64,000 nt of DNA, taken from Brassica napus. Lineage: Eukaryota > Streptophyta > Magnoliopsida > Brassicales > Brassicaceae. A program made the translations under genes and the position numbers. The stretch spans positions 1-64,000 of the forward strand of contig NW_026015142.1 of assembly GCF_020379485.1 (NCBI RefSeq), given 5' to 3'. Each line of letters begins with the position of its first letter. The stretch's first letter is position 1. Positions 10,434 through 22,138 of this stretch are shown one piece after another. The notes below the pieces were generated by a model. That model made no database searches and was not told where the DNA came from. It worked only from the letters and a program-made list of their open reading frames with translations.

Positions 10434-12528
10434 CTAAGCATCAGAAAGTTTATCTGCGGTTTTTCCTTCTTTGTTGATGTGAAAGCCTTCAATCTTCTTA
10501 GCAACTTCATCCACGCTATGATTTGGTGTCGTTTGCCAGATCCTGATGGTTCCGTCTTCTGATCCCGAGGCGTAGGACTCACCCGTTGGTGAAAACCTCA
10601 CGCAGTGTACCGGCCCATGATGCCCCTTGTTGCACCCTAAGTGCCAGACAAAAGATGCAAGGAAGGAACAATCAAAAACCAAAAATCCTCCTTATCAAAG
10701 CTACTTTGCTTATTCAATCAATGAATCTCTATCTCTGTGTCACTTATTAACAAATATGGCAGAGAACCATGCTTTAAGACAATCCTATAACTAGCTTTCT
10801 AATATGATCGTGTAAAATGTTATGAGAGTCACTCACCAATCTCCTCGCCGGAGTAGAAATCAAACACTCGCACCCACATATCCTCACCACCAGCTACAAA
10901 CTTCTCACCAGACTTAGGCTCCAGCGATGCAGACTCGACATTGCATGGCATGTCATAACTCTTCACTAGTCCAAAACTAGAGACAGACAAAGATGGAGGG
11001 ATTGTTACAAAAGGTGATTAAAAATATGTATATACATAATTATCTTCATGGAATGAGAAGCTTACTGGTTAGCGTCCCAGAATTTAACACTTGACCCATC
11101 GGCAGTAGTAATGTACCGTCCATCTTGGCTCACTTCAGCACTCGTGACAGGAGACTTAGTCTCCAGTGTCTGCACAATCTTCCCACTCCTAACATCCCAT
11201 AACCTGCATAACACCAAAGTTAATCAAATCATGCCTTGTGTATTTAGCTGTGGCTTTCTTATTTCCATATACTTCATACCTCACGCCACCAATATCAGTG
11301 CAAGAACTCAATATTGTTTGGTCACTGTGAAGCCATGTGAGAGTTCTGATAGATCCAGGAGATTTATCGACTTCGGTAGGCGCTGCATCCAACCGGTTCA
11401 AGTCAAAAACACGGAGTATCTTCTCAAATCCTCCAGTAATCAGCAATTTGGTATCCTAGTAGTGGACGCATAGCATTCAATTATTATGAACAATACAGAA
11501 CCAATCCACAAACAACAAGGTTTAGGCATAGTCCAATCTAGTAGGTAACCAAATCCTCAAAGCGTTCAATTTGAAGTTACGTACATTAAATGCTAGATTA
11601 AAGCTGTTTTCATACCATATTTACAAACAACAGGTCATTCAAAAGCTTATGTCTATTAAGAAAAACTCAAAATTGCATATAGTACTTGAAACGAACCTCT
11701 GAGAAGGCACAGGCTCGAACGATATGCTTGTGCTCAAAAGAATGAAGCACATCACCCGTTAACGCATCCCAAAGTTTCCTGAACGAATAAGTACCACAAC
11801 CAGATAATTAAGCTCTAGGCCAAGTTGGTACATACATCAGAAAACAACATGATTAATGGAACCCAAAACAAATACAAAAAACGTACGCTGAAAAATCAGC
11901 AGATGCAGAAGCAGCACGTAGAGCATTGTTGTCGAGGCAAGAACTCCACACTGCACCTTTATGACCTTCAAAGGTACCAATCCAATCTCCAGTCTCCCCG
12001 TTTCTCAACATTGGATGTGAATCTAAGCGCACATAAAGACATGATTGTTCTCAGATATTCATACATAAAATGCAAACTAATATGAGTTATTTAAAGCTGC
12101 TAATCTATTTATAAAACCCACCAAACAGAACATCTGAAGCAGTTCTTGTAATAAAAAAGAGTCGCAATTTATACTTGTCGGTTTCAATCGGTATATTATC
12201 ATGTTAACATCACAATAGGTAGGCAGATAGTGCATAGAATAGGATTTGTTCAGTAGATCGAACCCACAAAGCTAATCCATTCTTAAACTCCACCAAACAG
12301 AGCATCTAAACCAGTTCTTGTAATTAAAGAGACACACTTTATAGTTGTAGGTTTCAGTCGGAATCTCATAAACTATTCCAACTGTGATGAACAAGATCTA
12401 AAGAAGTTACCTTTACTGGCACTGATGAGGAAGAAACCATCAGGGGTAATGGGACTGTAGAACAAATCAACAACAGGTCTTGAATGGCCATGGCAGACAA
12501 GTGGAACGGCAACCTTCTTCTTATCCAT
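10434..12528 (-). CDS. WD40 protein, STRAP-like (At1g52730-type), seven exons
   Basis: The exons are 12528-12411, 12022-11887, 11778-11697, 11455-11280, 11203-11066, 10976-10837 and 10636-10434. All introns are GT-AG, and the phases join to one frame of 330 codons plus TAG. It begins [20 protein letters not shown] and contains repeated WD-type blades: GHKGAVW to [67 protein letters not shown] to GTIRIWQ. STRAP proteins act in SMN-type snRNP assembly and signalling in animals. The plant role is less clear. An in-frame ATG 15 codons upstream (12573) exists, but MDKKK is the conserved start. Compared with my memory of Arabidopsis, about 12 residues between the last blade and [12 protein letters not shown] are missing. 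The frame is otherwise intact. Confidence 0.93.
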
Positions 12529-13569
12529 TTTATAATATAATCCAACACACGACAGTGGAAGAAACAAAACCAAACCAAGCCCTAAGAAGAACTTTCAAAT
12601 CCTTTCAGATTGAAGAATAGGGTTTTTTCTAATTCAAGCGATTCAAACACGAACTACGCTTAAAAGAAAAATCAAAAGGGTCAAACTTTTTTTTCTAGTT
12701 TTCTACAAATATATTGGGAGAAAAATCCCGAATCTAATTGACTTCGATCGAATTTGCAATTGAAAAAGAGAAATCTGCAGCTATAGTTGAATGCTGCTTC
12801 CCGACAATTTTACAGACAGAAGAAGAAGAAGAGAGAAGTAGTAGGGAGATGCTTTACTTGTTTTTAGGGATTTGGGGGAGAGAAGAACTTGTACACATGA
12901 TTATTTTAAATTACTACCTATATTTTTGCAAGTCTTACATTAGTCACCCTATATTTTTTAGATTTACATGTATCCCCTTCTCAAAAAGAATTCATTTTTA
13001 TCTGGCTTTAGTTAAGAAGAGTTTTACCTTTAAAAAATTTACATCCGATTGACTTTACGAAACAGTGCACAACATAAACCACACACACACTCTCAAAAAT
13101 GTAAAACATTAATGTCCTTGAGCAATCCACGCATTTCAATGTGAGACTTGATTATGAAGAGAACATAAACAGAAGGGTGATCAAAAACTAGTACATAAAA
13201 CATAAAAGAGTCTCATTACATGGATGAATAAAGTCATAAGTAGCTAATAGAATACTTCAAATAAGCTCATTGGATTAAAGAGAAGAAAGAAAAGTCCTTT
13301 GACAAAATTTCTACAGATTAAACATCCCAATGCCCAAATATCTTCCTGACATTACTACTAACTTGGCAGATGAGACTGAGATTAAAAGTAACAAACTTTA
13401 CATTAATCTTACTTATAAACCAATATAAATCATTTTAAGAATCTGAGATCTCACACGTAGAAGTGGTGCATTAACATCAAAATACTGGTGCATTATCATC
13501 AAAATCCCTATACACAGTCAGATCTTCAAGAACAGGACAGCCTGACCTGAGATGAGCTTCTCCGTAATC
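12529..13569. promoter_or_regulatory. 5' region of the STRAP gene, otherwise intergenic
   Basis: At 12618-12625 the minus strand reads AAACCCTA, a telo-box, about 90 bp upstream of the STRAP start. Telo-boxes are common in promoters of plant translation and proliferation genes. The remainder to 13569 is AT-rich with no supported gene. The frame at 12738-13052 has no family motif. Confidence 0.5.
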
Positions 13570-13675
13570 AAAGGATCTTCATTACTCTACATGACGTCAA
13601 GATAAAAGAATCTTGAGACAAGGTGGATAAACAAGAAACTCCAAAAAGAGACCATTAATGTCATGCTCTTATAAA
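13570..13675. repeat. 106-bp direct repeat, left copy
   Basis: It begins AAAGGATCTTCATTACTC and ends CATGCTCTTATAAA. The same 106 bases return at 18106-18211, with one visible difference (GGATAAAC against GGAGAAAC). The two copies bracket the 4.4 kb composite insertion. Confidence 0.9.
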
Positions 13676-16600
13676 CTACGTTGCACGGAAACTTCTGTAG
13701 AAACCTTATTTTACTACCATAGGACAACTGATATTTGTAAAGAATAATAAGAACATAAACTAAAATTTCAATACCAAAATATAAAAATAAAGAAGAATTG
13801 CAGAGTCGAGATAGTTAATCTCTTTCCTTAAATCTTTAAACGCCCCGTAGTGTGACGGTTTTATGGCGCTCAGATTCCCAAGATACAACTGCAGCATTAT
13901 TTCTGTTTACCATCACCGAAAAAACAGAATCTATCGAACCTATTTAATTGCTTCTGTTTACCATCACCGAAAAAACAGAATCTATCGAACCTATTTCTGT
14001 GATGTACTCTCAGACTCAAAATATAAAAAAAATACTAGCATAACTATTCTGAGTGGGAGAAAATGTTTCTTGGTTGTATGAATGTGTGTTTTTCTAAATG
14101 GCTCATAAGCCTTTATATAGAAAATAATGAGAAGCACAAGTTTTATTTTTCAACACAAAAATGAAACCTCCATGGTGCACTAATGAAGTTTTTAATTCTT
14201 GTCATTATTATGTGAATTTATTTCACATTTTGACCAAGAAATTAAAGAGTAAAATGATTATTGTTTGACCAATTCAAACAAAATAATATACTTTAAAATG
14301 GATTTCTTTTTTATATTTTATCAATATAAAAGATCAACATATATTTGATTTAAGTTAATGAACATGAAGTCCAACTAACATATCAAAACTCAAATCCAAG
14401 TTCAAATATTCAATGAGTGTATTTGCTACTTTGTATAAGTTTCTCAAATCACACACATTGGACCTCCATTTCTCATTCAAATAAAACTTTATTTTTAACA
14501 TATGAATACATTATTCATAATGTTCAAAAAATAGTTCCAACAATCCCCCACATGAATAGAAATGACTCTAGATACTAGACAAGACTCAACTTCCTAGACA
14601 AGACTCGACAAGACCTAACTAAGGACTTTTGAGAGTACAAACGAAAAATCCACTGCATGATGAGTTGGTAGCAATTTTTCATCCTTGAACCAGTCATTGT
14701 TAATAGCTATCGGATTTACTCGGCCAGGAGGTGGCCATGATGTCTTGAACCTCCCGGGCTTTGGTGTAAACCTAGACAATAGCCATAACACAGCTTCATT
14801 CTCTCACAGAACTAGGTTCTCTATTGTGTTCATTTTGGCCGTGAACAGTCTTGGTTAATCATGAGTGAACTTGGAGATATAGCCTTTCCTTCATTCTCCT
14901 AGAAACGGCCCCATTTCACACTCACCAGGTGATTTGCCATTAGTTTTGTTTAGAGGAGTATCATGTACTACTCCATTCATATCTCAAAACAATGGACACA
15001 AATCATTAAAAGCTAATGCTTATCCTATATTCCTTACATGTAGCACTGTTTAATCATCATAGGAACTGGGTATAGACCGAAGTCTTACAGTGCTTTGGGC
15101 AGATTTAGTTTGACTTAGTTGTCTCCTTGAACCTATTTCTTGGGATCTCCAGTCAGTTAGGTAGAGTTACCGCCAAACCTCATCTTAATTCACAGGCTAC
15201 CCATTCCTTTAGATGATATAACAACTTGATCTCATGACACACCTTTAGTATAAGGATCCTAGGTTGTCATCATAATGAACATAATCACTTGAGATTAGTC
15301 GAGATCAATTGTCTAATGATTTTTTTCGTCATCTTTTTTTAAAGATACAATTAACCATTATACACAAAACTCAGTGAATGACACTAGTTTTTTTTTCTTT
15401 TAAAAAAAAATTATATTGTGATAACTATCACTAAGTTTATTTGGCCTCTTGCCAATAACTTTATATGGTAAGCAAAGCTTCCCCCACATTTCTTGAGATA
15501 AGTCAAAATATACATAATTACATTTAACATCTCTTAAGAGTTTAGAAAATTAATCTACAACTCCTTTAGATTTAAATGAATTAAAAACAATTTCAAAAAT
15601 TATTACAATTTTTCTTGAAAAATGTGTTTCATTCTTAGAAATTCACATTTTACATAGAACTATTTTCATAGTTCTCTCAAGTTAATAAATCTAACTTGTA
15701 TGTTTTGGATCTTTTCCAAACACCTTTTTAGCAAATATACATATCATTACAAGATATTATTTTTGCCATCAAACCACACAATTTTATATGATTATTCTCA
15801 ACCATATTGACTTTAGAAACGACAATACACATGTCAGTTTCAGTCACATTGGTCTAAAAATTCTCATGTTTTTGCATGGTCAATCTTCTTGTAACTTGCA
15901 TTTAAGCATTGATGAAATATAAATGTTTTTGATCAATATCAACAAACATTTTTATTTTCTATGGCAAATGATTTATATGTGGCAGACCTCTCCCAAACTT
16001 AATTTGGGGCGTCGACTCACAACCATTTCCATCTATACAACTTGATCTCTTAAAGATCAAAATGTTGTTCCATCCATACTTGAAACTTGAATTTCTTTTT
16101 ATTTTCTCATTGGTCACACATGTATTTAATAATTAATTACACCTTAAGGAGAAAAACTGTAACAATGAAACAAAAAACGTTAATCTTGATAATTAAATCA
16201 AAGAAGTCAAAGCTACACACACTGTGACTAGTAACGTTTTATTTAAACACCTTTATGAGGTAGTAATTTTAAAAAAATGTATGCATTTTTTCTTCTTCCA
16301 GAAAACGTTTTAAGAGTTAAAACAATGGAAACCAAATCAGTGCTTTGAACATGTCAAACCAAAATCAAAATTAAATCAACAGTTTTTTTTATTCTATTAA
16401 AAACTGCAATAAAATAGCTCAACAAATCCTGCATTTGTTTTCCAGTTTGATTGTTAGAATGATTAACACCTGCTCAACAAAAGAAACAATTGACTGAAAA
16501 CTATAATAATAAATAAACGATAATTCTGATGAAAAAATGATTTCCATCATCTTGCATTTCCCGGTTCCAAGAATGATTTAATTCATGATTTCATATAACC

Positions 16601-18105
16601 TGTTCTTAGAAAAAACTTTCAACAAATATCAGTATTGTTAGTGCAAAAGCATAAACAATATTTAAAGATTTAAGAGTGTAGGAACCTTATTTTACTATCA
16701 TAGGACAACTGATATTTGTAAAGAATAATAAGAACATAAACTAAAATTTCAATACCAAAATATAAAAATAAAGAATAATTGTAGAGTCGAGATAGTTAAT
16801 CTCTTTCCTTAAATCTTTAAACGCCCCGTAGTGTGACGGTTTTATGGCGCTCAGATTCCCAAGATACAACTGCAGCATTGTTTCTGTTTACCATCACCGA
16901 AAAACAGAATCTATCGAACTTATTTCTGTGATGTACTCTCAGACTCAAAATAAAAAAAAATACTAGCATAACTATTCTGAGTGGGAGAAAAGTTTCTTGA
17001 TTGTATGAATGTGTTTATTTTCTAAATGGCTCACAAGCCTTTATATAGAAAAATAATGAGAAGCACAAGTTTCATTTTTCAACACAAAAATGAAACCTCC
17101 ATGGTGCACTAATGAAGTTTTTAATTCTTGTCATTATTATGTGAATTTATTCCACATTTTGACCAAGAAATTAAAGAATAAAATTATTATTGTTTTGACC
17201 AATTCAAACAAAATAATATACTTTAAAATGGATTTCTTTTTTATATTTTATCAATATAAAAGATCAACATATATTTGGTTTATAAGATTAAGTCAATGAA
17301 CATGAAGTCCAACTAACAAATGAAAAAACCCAAATCCAAGTTCAAATATCCAATGTGTGTATTTGCTACTTTATATAAGTTTCTCAAATCACACACATTA
17401 GACCTCCATTTCTCATTCAAATAAAACTTCTTTTTTGACATATGAATACATTATTCATAATGTTCAAAAAATAGTTCCAACAGCTTCATCGGACGTCCGC
17501 TTCCCGCTTCGGAATCGGAATCAGAATCGGAACCTTGTGGAAGCTTGCGGAATCTCGCTTCCAAAACGTATCTAAAATATTCTTTTTAAAAACTTGTTGG
17601 AAGCTTATGATTCCGTTTTGGAATCACGCTTCCGTTTAAAAAAACAAATACAATGTATATCAATAAAATATAAAACCATAGTTTTAATCTATATAAAATA
17701 AAACAAATTAATAGTAATGAATATTGAGTTATAAATATACAAATATCAAAAATAATACTATAAATTATCTTTATGCATTGAGATTTTTTTATTAAAGATA
17801 CAGCACATATTGAAACATATTGTGTCAATTATTTATGAAGATTAAAAATAATTAATATAATACTTTTTGTAAACATAATTTATGTGTATTTTTACAGTTT
17901 TAATATAAAATCATTTCAAAATTATTATAAATGAATAAATGTTTTATTTCAAATTTAAATCATATAATTTTTAGTCCTAATTTTCTAAAAAATTTACATA
18001 TATATATTTTTATTTATTTATATATGGATATACGCTTCCAACACGTACCCGTTTCCTAATATTTTAAAAAAATATTGTTTCTGCGCTTCCTTACGCTTTC
18101 GCTTG
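13676..18105. mobile_element. composite insertion: unknown GCTTCC-rich repeat split by an LTR element
   Basis: The outer repeat survives as 13676-13695 (CTACGTTGCACGGAAACTTC) and 17483-18105. The second part starts GCTTCATCGGACGTCCGC and is rich in GGAAGC/GCTTCC words, for example at 17598-17634, before a very AT-rich centre. Joining the pieces gives about 640 bp. Its class is unclear: I see no clean inverted repeats and no coding. The LTR element at 13696-17482 interrupts it. Confidence 0.55.
13696..17482. mobile_element. non-autonomous LTR retrotransposon (LARD-like)
   Basis: The direct LTRs are 13696-14542 (847 bp) and 16677-17482 (806 bp). Both start TGTAG and end TTCCAACA. The flanks ACTTC and GCTTC are a nearly exact 5-bp target duplication. 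The 5' LTR is longer mainly because of an internal 51-bp tandem duplication (13901-13951 and 13952 onward, starting TTCTGTTTACCATCACCG). The 2.1 kb interior (14543-16676) shows no gag or pol reading frame and is AT-rich. The sequence after the 5' LTR (ATCCCCCACATG) does not match the usual tRNA-Met primer site. The LTRs differ at multiple sites, so the insertion is not recent. Strand is unassigned. Confidence 0.85.
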
Positions 18106-18211
18106 AAAGGATCTTCATTACTCTACATGACGTCAAGATAAAAGAATCTTGAGACAAGGTGGAGAAACAAGAAACTCCAAAAAGAGACCATTAATGTCAT
18201 GCTCTTATAAA
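18106..18211. repeat. 106-bp direct repeat, right copy
   Basis: This is the partner of 13570-13675, the same length to the base. Host sequence continues after it with TGCCCAAGACATGG. Confidence 0.9.
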
Positions 18212-18760
18212 TGCCCAAGACATGGAATCTCTGGTAAAAGAACACCCAAGGGTGTCAATATCTAGATGATGAAGTTCATTGTTAATGGTGATCAACTTGG
18301 TGATTGCAACGAGAGATACATTACATTTATCATACTTTAATTTGAACTTTTGCACGTGCGATCGACCTACCGTTTAACTCCCGTGTTCTGGCAATGAAGT
18401 TTAGACTATTGCTTCAAGATCATCACTTAGATTTAGTTTTTAGTGATGGCTTTTGAAAGAGCTAATTAACAAGTGAGAGAGATCAAACGGTTTGTTACAG
18501 TTAAAAGAAAATTGAACATAGGTTAACGCCGTTAACTTAACGGTAACTAATTAATTAACCAAACATCCAACGGTTCTTAAGAACAAGACAATACAACACA
18601 ACACAAAAGACAATACCCAATCCAACGGTTCTAATGAAAAACAAGCACCGACAGAAGATGGTCCGCTAGAAACCTACAAAAAACACGACAACTAAAAGAG
18701 GAAACATTTGGATTCGACAAATTGATCTCCAGATCCGAAAAACAGCGACCCGGATTCGTT
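18212..18760. other. 3' flank of the small plastid-type gene
   Basis: No coding region is supported. The repeated word CAACGGTTCT (near 18570 and 18622) suggests small local duplications. Part of this is likely the 3' UTR of the minus-strand gene that ends at 18761. Confidence 0.5.
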
Positions 18761-19120
18761 TTACTCCTTGATCCGACCCGAGATATCAGAAGCGAGCCGA
18801 GACGCAATCGCTGAATGATACATAACTTCGTGGAACGTGGAAGCTTCTGCGATTTTCTTCCTCAACTCCTTAGCTTTCTCCTCCGTGAGACACCCGCGAC
18901 GACGAAGCTTTTGACCCGGATCCTGACCCGACCCGTTCGATTCCGGAGCCACGGAGGAGGAGGTTTCGATGTTGAGGTAATCCGGCTCGGAGGGTATGCC
19001 GAAGAGAGGAGCCCACCAAGAAACAGGTTTCTTGCGGTTTGGATCCGGGTTTTTCATGGATCCGGATCCGGAAGATGCTCGGATCGTGAAAGGAGCGGAA
19101 CTGCAGACAATCGAAGCCAT
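18761..19120 (-). CDS. small conserved plant protein, At1g52720-like, 119 aa
   Basis: A single-exon frame runs from ATG at 19120 to TGA-type stop at 18761. The N-terminus MASIVCSSAPFTIRASSGSG is Ser/Ala/Thr-rich with few acids, which suggests a plastid transit peptide. The middle holds KKPVSWWAPLFGIPSEPDYL, and the C-terminus has CLTEEKAKELRKKIAEA and TFHEVMYHSAIASRLASDI. I recall the same WWAPLFG and FHEVMYHSAIASRL blocks in Arabidopsis At1g52720, a protein of unknown function that lies beside the STRAP gene, as here. No catalytic motif is visible. The frame is intact, GC-rich against its surroundings, and probably expressed. Confidence 0.85.
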   Translation of the reverse strand: MASIVCSSAPFTIRASSGSGSMKNPDPNRKKPVSWWAPLFGIPSEPDYLNIETSSSVAPESNGSGQDPGQKLRRRGCLTEEKAKELRKKIAEASTFHEVMYHSAIASRLASDISGRIKE

Positions 19121-19672
19121 GGTTAAGTTGAAATGCAGATAAAGAAGTAACGTGAAGATTTAGATGATTTAAGGAAAGAAAGCAAGATGAAGATGGATAA
19201 ATAGATCTTTTATGGTTTCGAATTATATAATGTAATAAATTTGATGTAAATGATCTGCTACGATGCGATTTGAAAGAGGATCTCGTACGTTAGATATGCT
19301 TTTATTCAGCTATCCACGGAGATTTTGGGTGGACGCCGACGTAGTTGATTGTGACCTCGGGGATGGATAAGTCTTGCCGCGTGGAACGTTTTTTAAATCG
19401 TCAATTTGCAGTGTCTTCATCTGTACTTTTCTGTAAAAAAACATTTTTTATTATTTAAATGACGTGAAAGAGCCGTTTGGTTTTATGCAATCAAAACGTA
19501 GACTACATAAAAATATACTAAAAGACAGATTAAAAACGAAGTGATCTGAGATGGGATCAGTCTAAACGCGTTGAACGCTTTTTTACCGTCAAATCGCCGT
19601 GTCTTCGATCTGCACCTTTCTTAAAAACTTTTGATTTATTTACGACGTTAAAGAGCTGTTTGAGTCTTTAAG
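19121..19672. repeat. 5' flank with a diverged tandem duplication
   Basis: Two copies of about 130-195 bp lie near 19361-19500 and 19555-19690. Shared words include GTGTCTTC, GACGT followed by AAAGAGC (near 19461 and 19644), and GAACG with a T-run. The left end holds the promoter of the minus-strand small protein gene. Confidence 0.5.
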
Positions 19673-19685
19673 AGTACAAACAAAG

Positions 19686-20392
19686 AATTTGAAATTAACG
19701 GGGAACCGAAACACTCTCTCTCTTCTGTTAGAGAGAGAAAACTCTCTCGATCTCAATCTCCTTTCAAATCATAAATCCAAAGATTAGAGATGAGATGAGT
19801 TTGGTTCTGTGATCGGTTTTTCCTTCCGGAAACGATGGCTCCTTCAGTGTCGTTTGCCGGCTTCTGACTCCGACGTCGTCTCTTATCCTTTGGTGTCGAC
19901 GGCTGGCTCCGTGCCGGTTTCATCCGGCGTTTATATTTTTGGAAAAGAACGGTGAAGAAAGAAGACATGGTTGTGGCTTTAAAGCCGTCGGTGGTGGTTT
20001 AACTGGCTCTGGATGAGATCTCGGGACAGTCTCGATCGATCTCTCCATTACAAAGAGTGTAGGCGACGAAGGTGGGCGCGGTGGTTCTGGTTCCGGTGTT
20101 ATCCGGTGAAACACGTGTCCATTTTTTGTCTCCTCCGATGTGAGCCTCGTAGATTGGGTTACGATGTGGTGTTTGGATGACGCGTGTCTCGTTCATGGGT
20201 GAGTTTCGACACGTGGGTGGCCTCGCGAATTTCTGGACGCGTGGGATTGTGAGGCACCGCATGGTCTGTGGTTTGGGCTTAAGGTCCATGTTAAGTTTGC
20301 CTTTTGTTCTGGGCTTTTAGTTTTATGTTTAATGTTTCTTGGGTTGTTTGGGCTTGACCCATTAATAAAATAATAATAGATGGAAAAAAAAA
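19686..20392 (+). mobile_element. retroposed sequence with A-tail and 13-bp target duplication
   Basis: The word AGTACAAACAAAG flanks the insert exactly at 19673-19685 and 20393-20405, and the insert ends in a run of about nine A on the plus strand. These are the marks of LINE-machinery retroposition. The 707-bp body is GC-richer than its surroundings and contains no plus-strand protein of note. Overlapping minus-strand frames at 19753-20399 are antisense by chance. It could be a noncoding LINE leader, a long SINE-like unit or a processed RNA. Confidence 0.75.
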
Positions 20393-20405
20393 AGTACAAA
20401 CAAAG

Positions 20406-20689
20406 ACGTCAAAGAACTCAGAACTGTTCTGGTTTCTGGTTTATTTGCCGGTTTTTGACATTTCTTCTTTGATTATTCTGCTTATTGGGCCATTTTTATA
20501 AAAATATAGACACATGGGTTTTGATTGAGCTTTTAGTTTTTATTAGTTTGTTGGGCTCTCATCTTATTTTTCTGCTTTTCGTCTCTTTTGTGTATTTTTA
20601 AATCCAAAAACCCCTTTGAAAACATTACTAGATAATTCACTACTGACCTCTTTTGGCTAACCAGCAAGAGAAATTTAAACTTACCATAA
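20406..20689. other. intergenic before the MULE pair
   Basis: AT-rich with no gene. The left limit of the deleted MULE copy is not sharply defined and could fall within this stretch. Confidence 0.4.
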
Positions 20690-21409
20690 AAAATAGATAT
20701 TTCACCACTGCCTCTTTACTGGACTTTAATCTCTTATGTGACAAAGGACCAAAAAAAAATCTACAACCACCAAAACTAATCTCTTATGGGACAAGTGAGT
20801 GTAAATTATGATTTTACCCTTAATGAAAGCTCAATATCAACCATTAGATCAAAATCATTCACGTTATAATGTGAACCGTCGGATTTTTAAAGATGAAATA
20901 TTTACAACAATGCCATTAATGAATCTTATTCCTTAGCCATTAGATCATATGAGTATGTTTTAATCTTAGCCATTGGATTTCATCATCTAGCTTCTTCTCT
21001 CTCGGCTGGGTCCCACATAAACTTTAATCACTCTTCTTCTTCTTCTTCTTCATTTCACCCTCAACCATATTCAACCACCACGAAAATTCATTACATTCAC
21101 CAACCAAAGCTCTCTTCTTCAACTTTTCATCCACAAACCTTTACATATGTTTCTTAAGGTCTTTCTACAGCTTATGATGCCCTGAAACAGCACATGTGCG
21201 TCGTCGTTGGTTCTAAAATCGTTTGGTAAGTGTATACTCTCTCCCTCTCTTTTTCTCTCACTCTTCTCTGTCTTTTTTTATTTTTCTAATTTTTTATGTT
21301 TCAGTTTAGTCACATAATATGTATATTAACGTTTGAGTAAGATTCTAAGATTTAATATAATGTTGTTAAAGTATGAAACATGATATTATAGAATAAATCG
21401 TTTTTGTTT

Positions 21410-21960
21410 ATGGTACAACTGATACAACTTTTGCATATGTATCAAACAATACAAGTGATACTGGTATAACTAGTCCAACTATGTCTTATTTACCAGAGTA
21501 GTGATACTGATATAACTAGTACAACTATTCAGATTCTAAAATTGAAATATTCCATCCGATATTCCATAAGAAAAAAACAATTAGCTGGCTAAATTGGTAA
21601 GTATTTAGATAGGTTCCTTTTATTTGTGATATATTTTTTTTTTTGAAGTTTTCACACTATCTCATAAGTTTGCATGATCTACCTTAGACTTTTAAGGTTT
21701 GTTAACTTCTTTGTCCACATAATTTTTGGAAAAACATACATGAAATGTATTTTAACAAAATTGATGATTTTATTTTATTGGGGCAAAGGCATGTACACAT
21801 AAAGAAGTGGTACAACTGAGGTAAGTTTAAATTTTATGTGGTACAACTAGTTTTTTCGATTTCAATGCCAAAATACAACTATGTACAAACCGGTACAACT
21901 GACAAACTAGTACAACTCTGTACAAACCGGTACAACGCAAATACTAGTACAACTATGTTA
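21410..21960 (+). repeat. ACTAGTAYAACT-type motif array (deleted copy, left half)
   Basis: Many near-copies of GTACAACT and GTATAACT, often preceded by ACTA or ACCG, occur at irregular spacing. Examples are CTAGTACAACT near 21509 and 21907, and GGTACAACT near 21890. All point the same way. The array lies in sequence equivalent to the transposase intron and 3' region of the full copy. Confidence 0.8.
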
Positions 21961-22073
21961 TTTCATCTTGTATTGTGCATCAAATTTTAAATATGTATCA
22001 TGTTTTAAACACTGTGGTTGAACTATATGTTATTATGTTGCTTTAGTTGTATCGGTTGTACTAAAATAATTGG

Positions 22074-22138
22074 TGATGCAAATAATTTACATCAATTTAT
22101 TTAATAATTGATGTAAATATATAAATTATTTGCATCAT
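22074..22138. repeat. inverted repeat TGATGCAAATAATTT...
   Basis: TGATGCAAATAATTTACATC and, about 30 bp on, AAATTATTTGCATCA form a hairpin-capable inverted repeat inside the deleted MULE copy. The first arm (22074-22094) is the exact reverse complement of 56897-56917 in the CACTA element. It is therefore probably a CACTA subterminal-repeat relic. Confidence 0.7.

Noticed and set aside
11111..11473. 120-residue plus-strand frame
   Set aside because: It is antisense to STRAP exons 4 and 5.
19753..20399. Pro-rich minus-strand open frames
   Set aside because: They lie antisense in a plus-strand retroposon with A-tail and target duplication, and they switch frame repeatedly.
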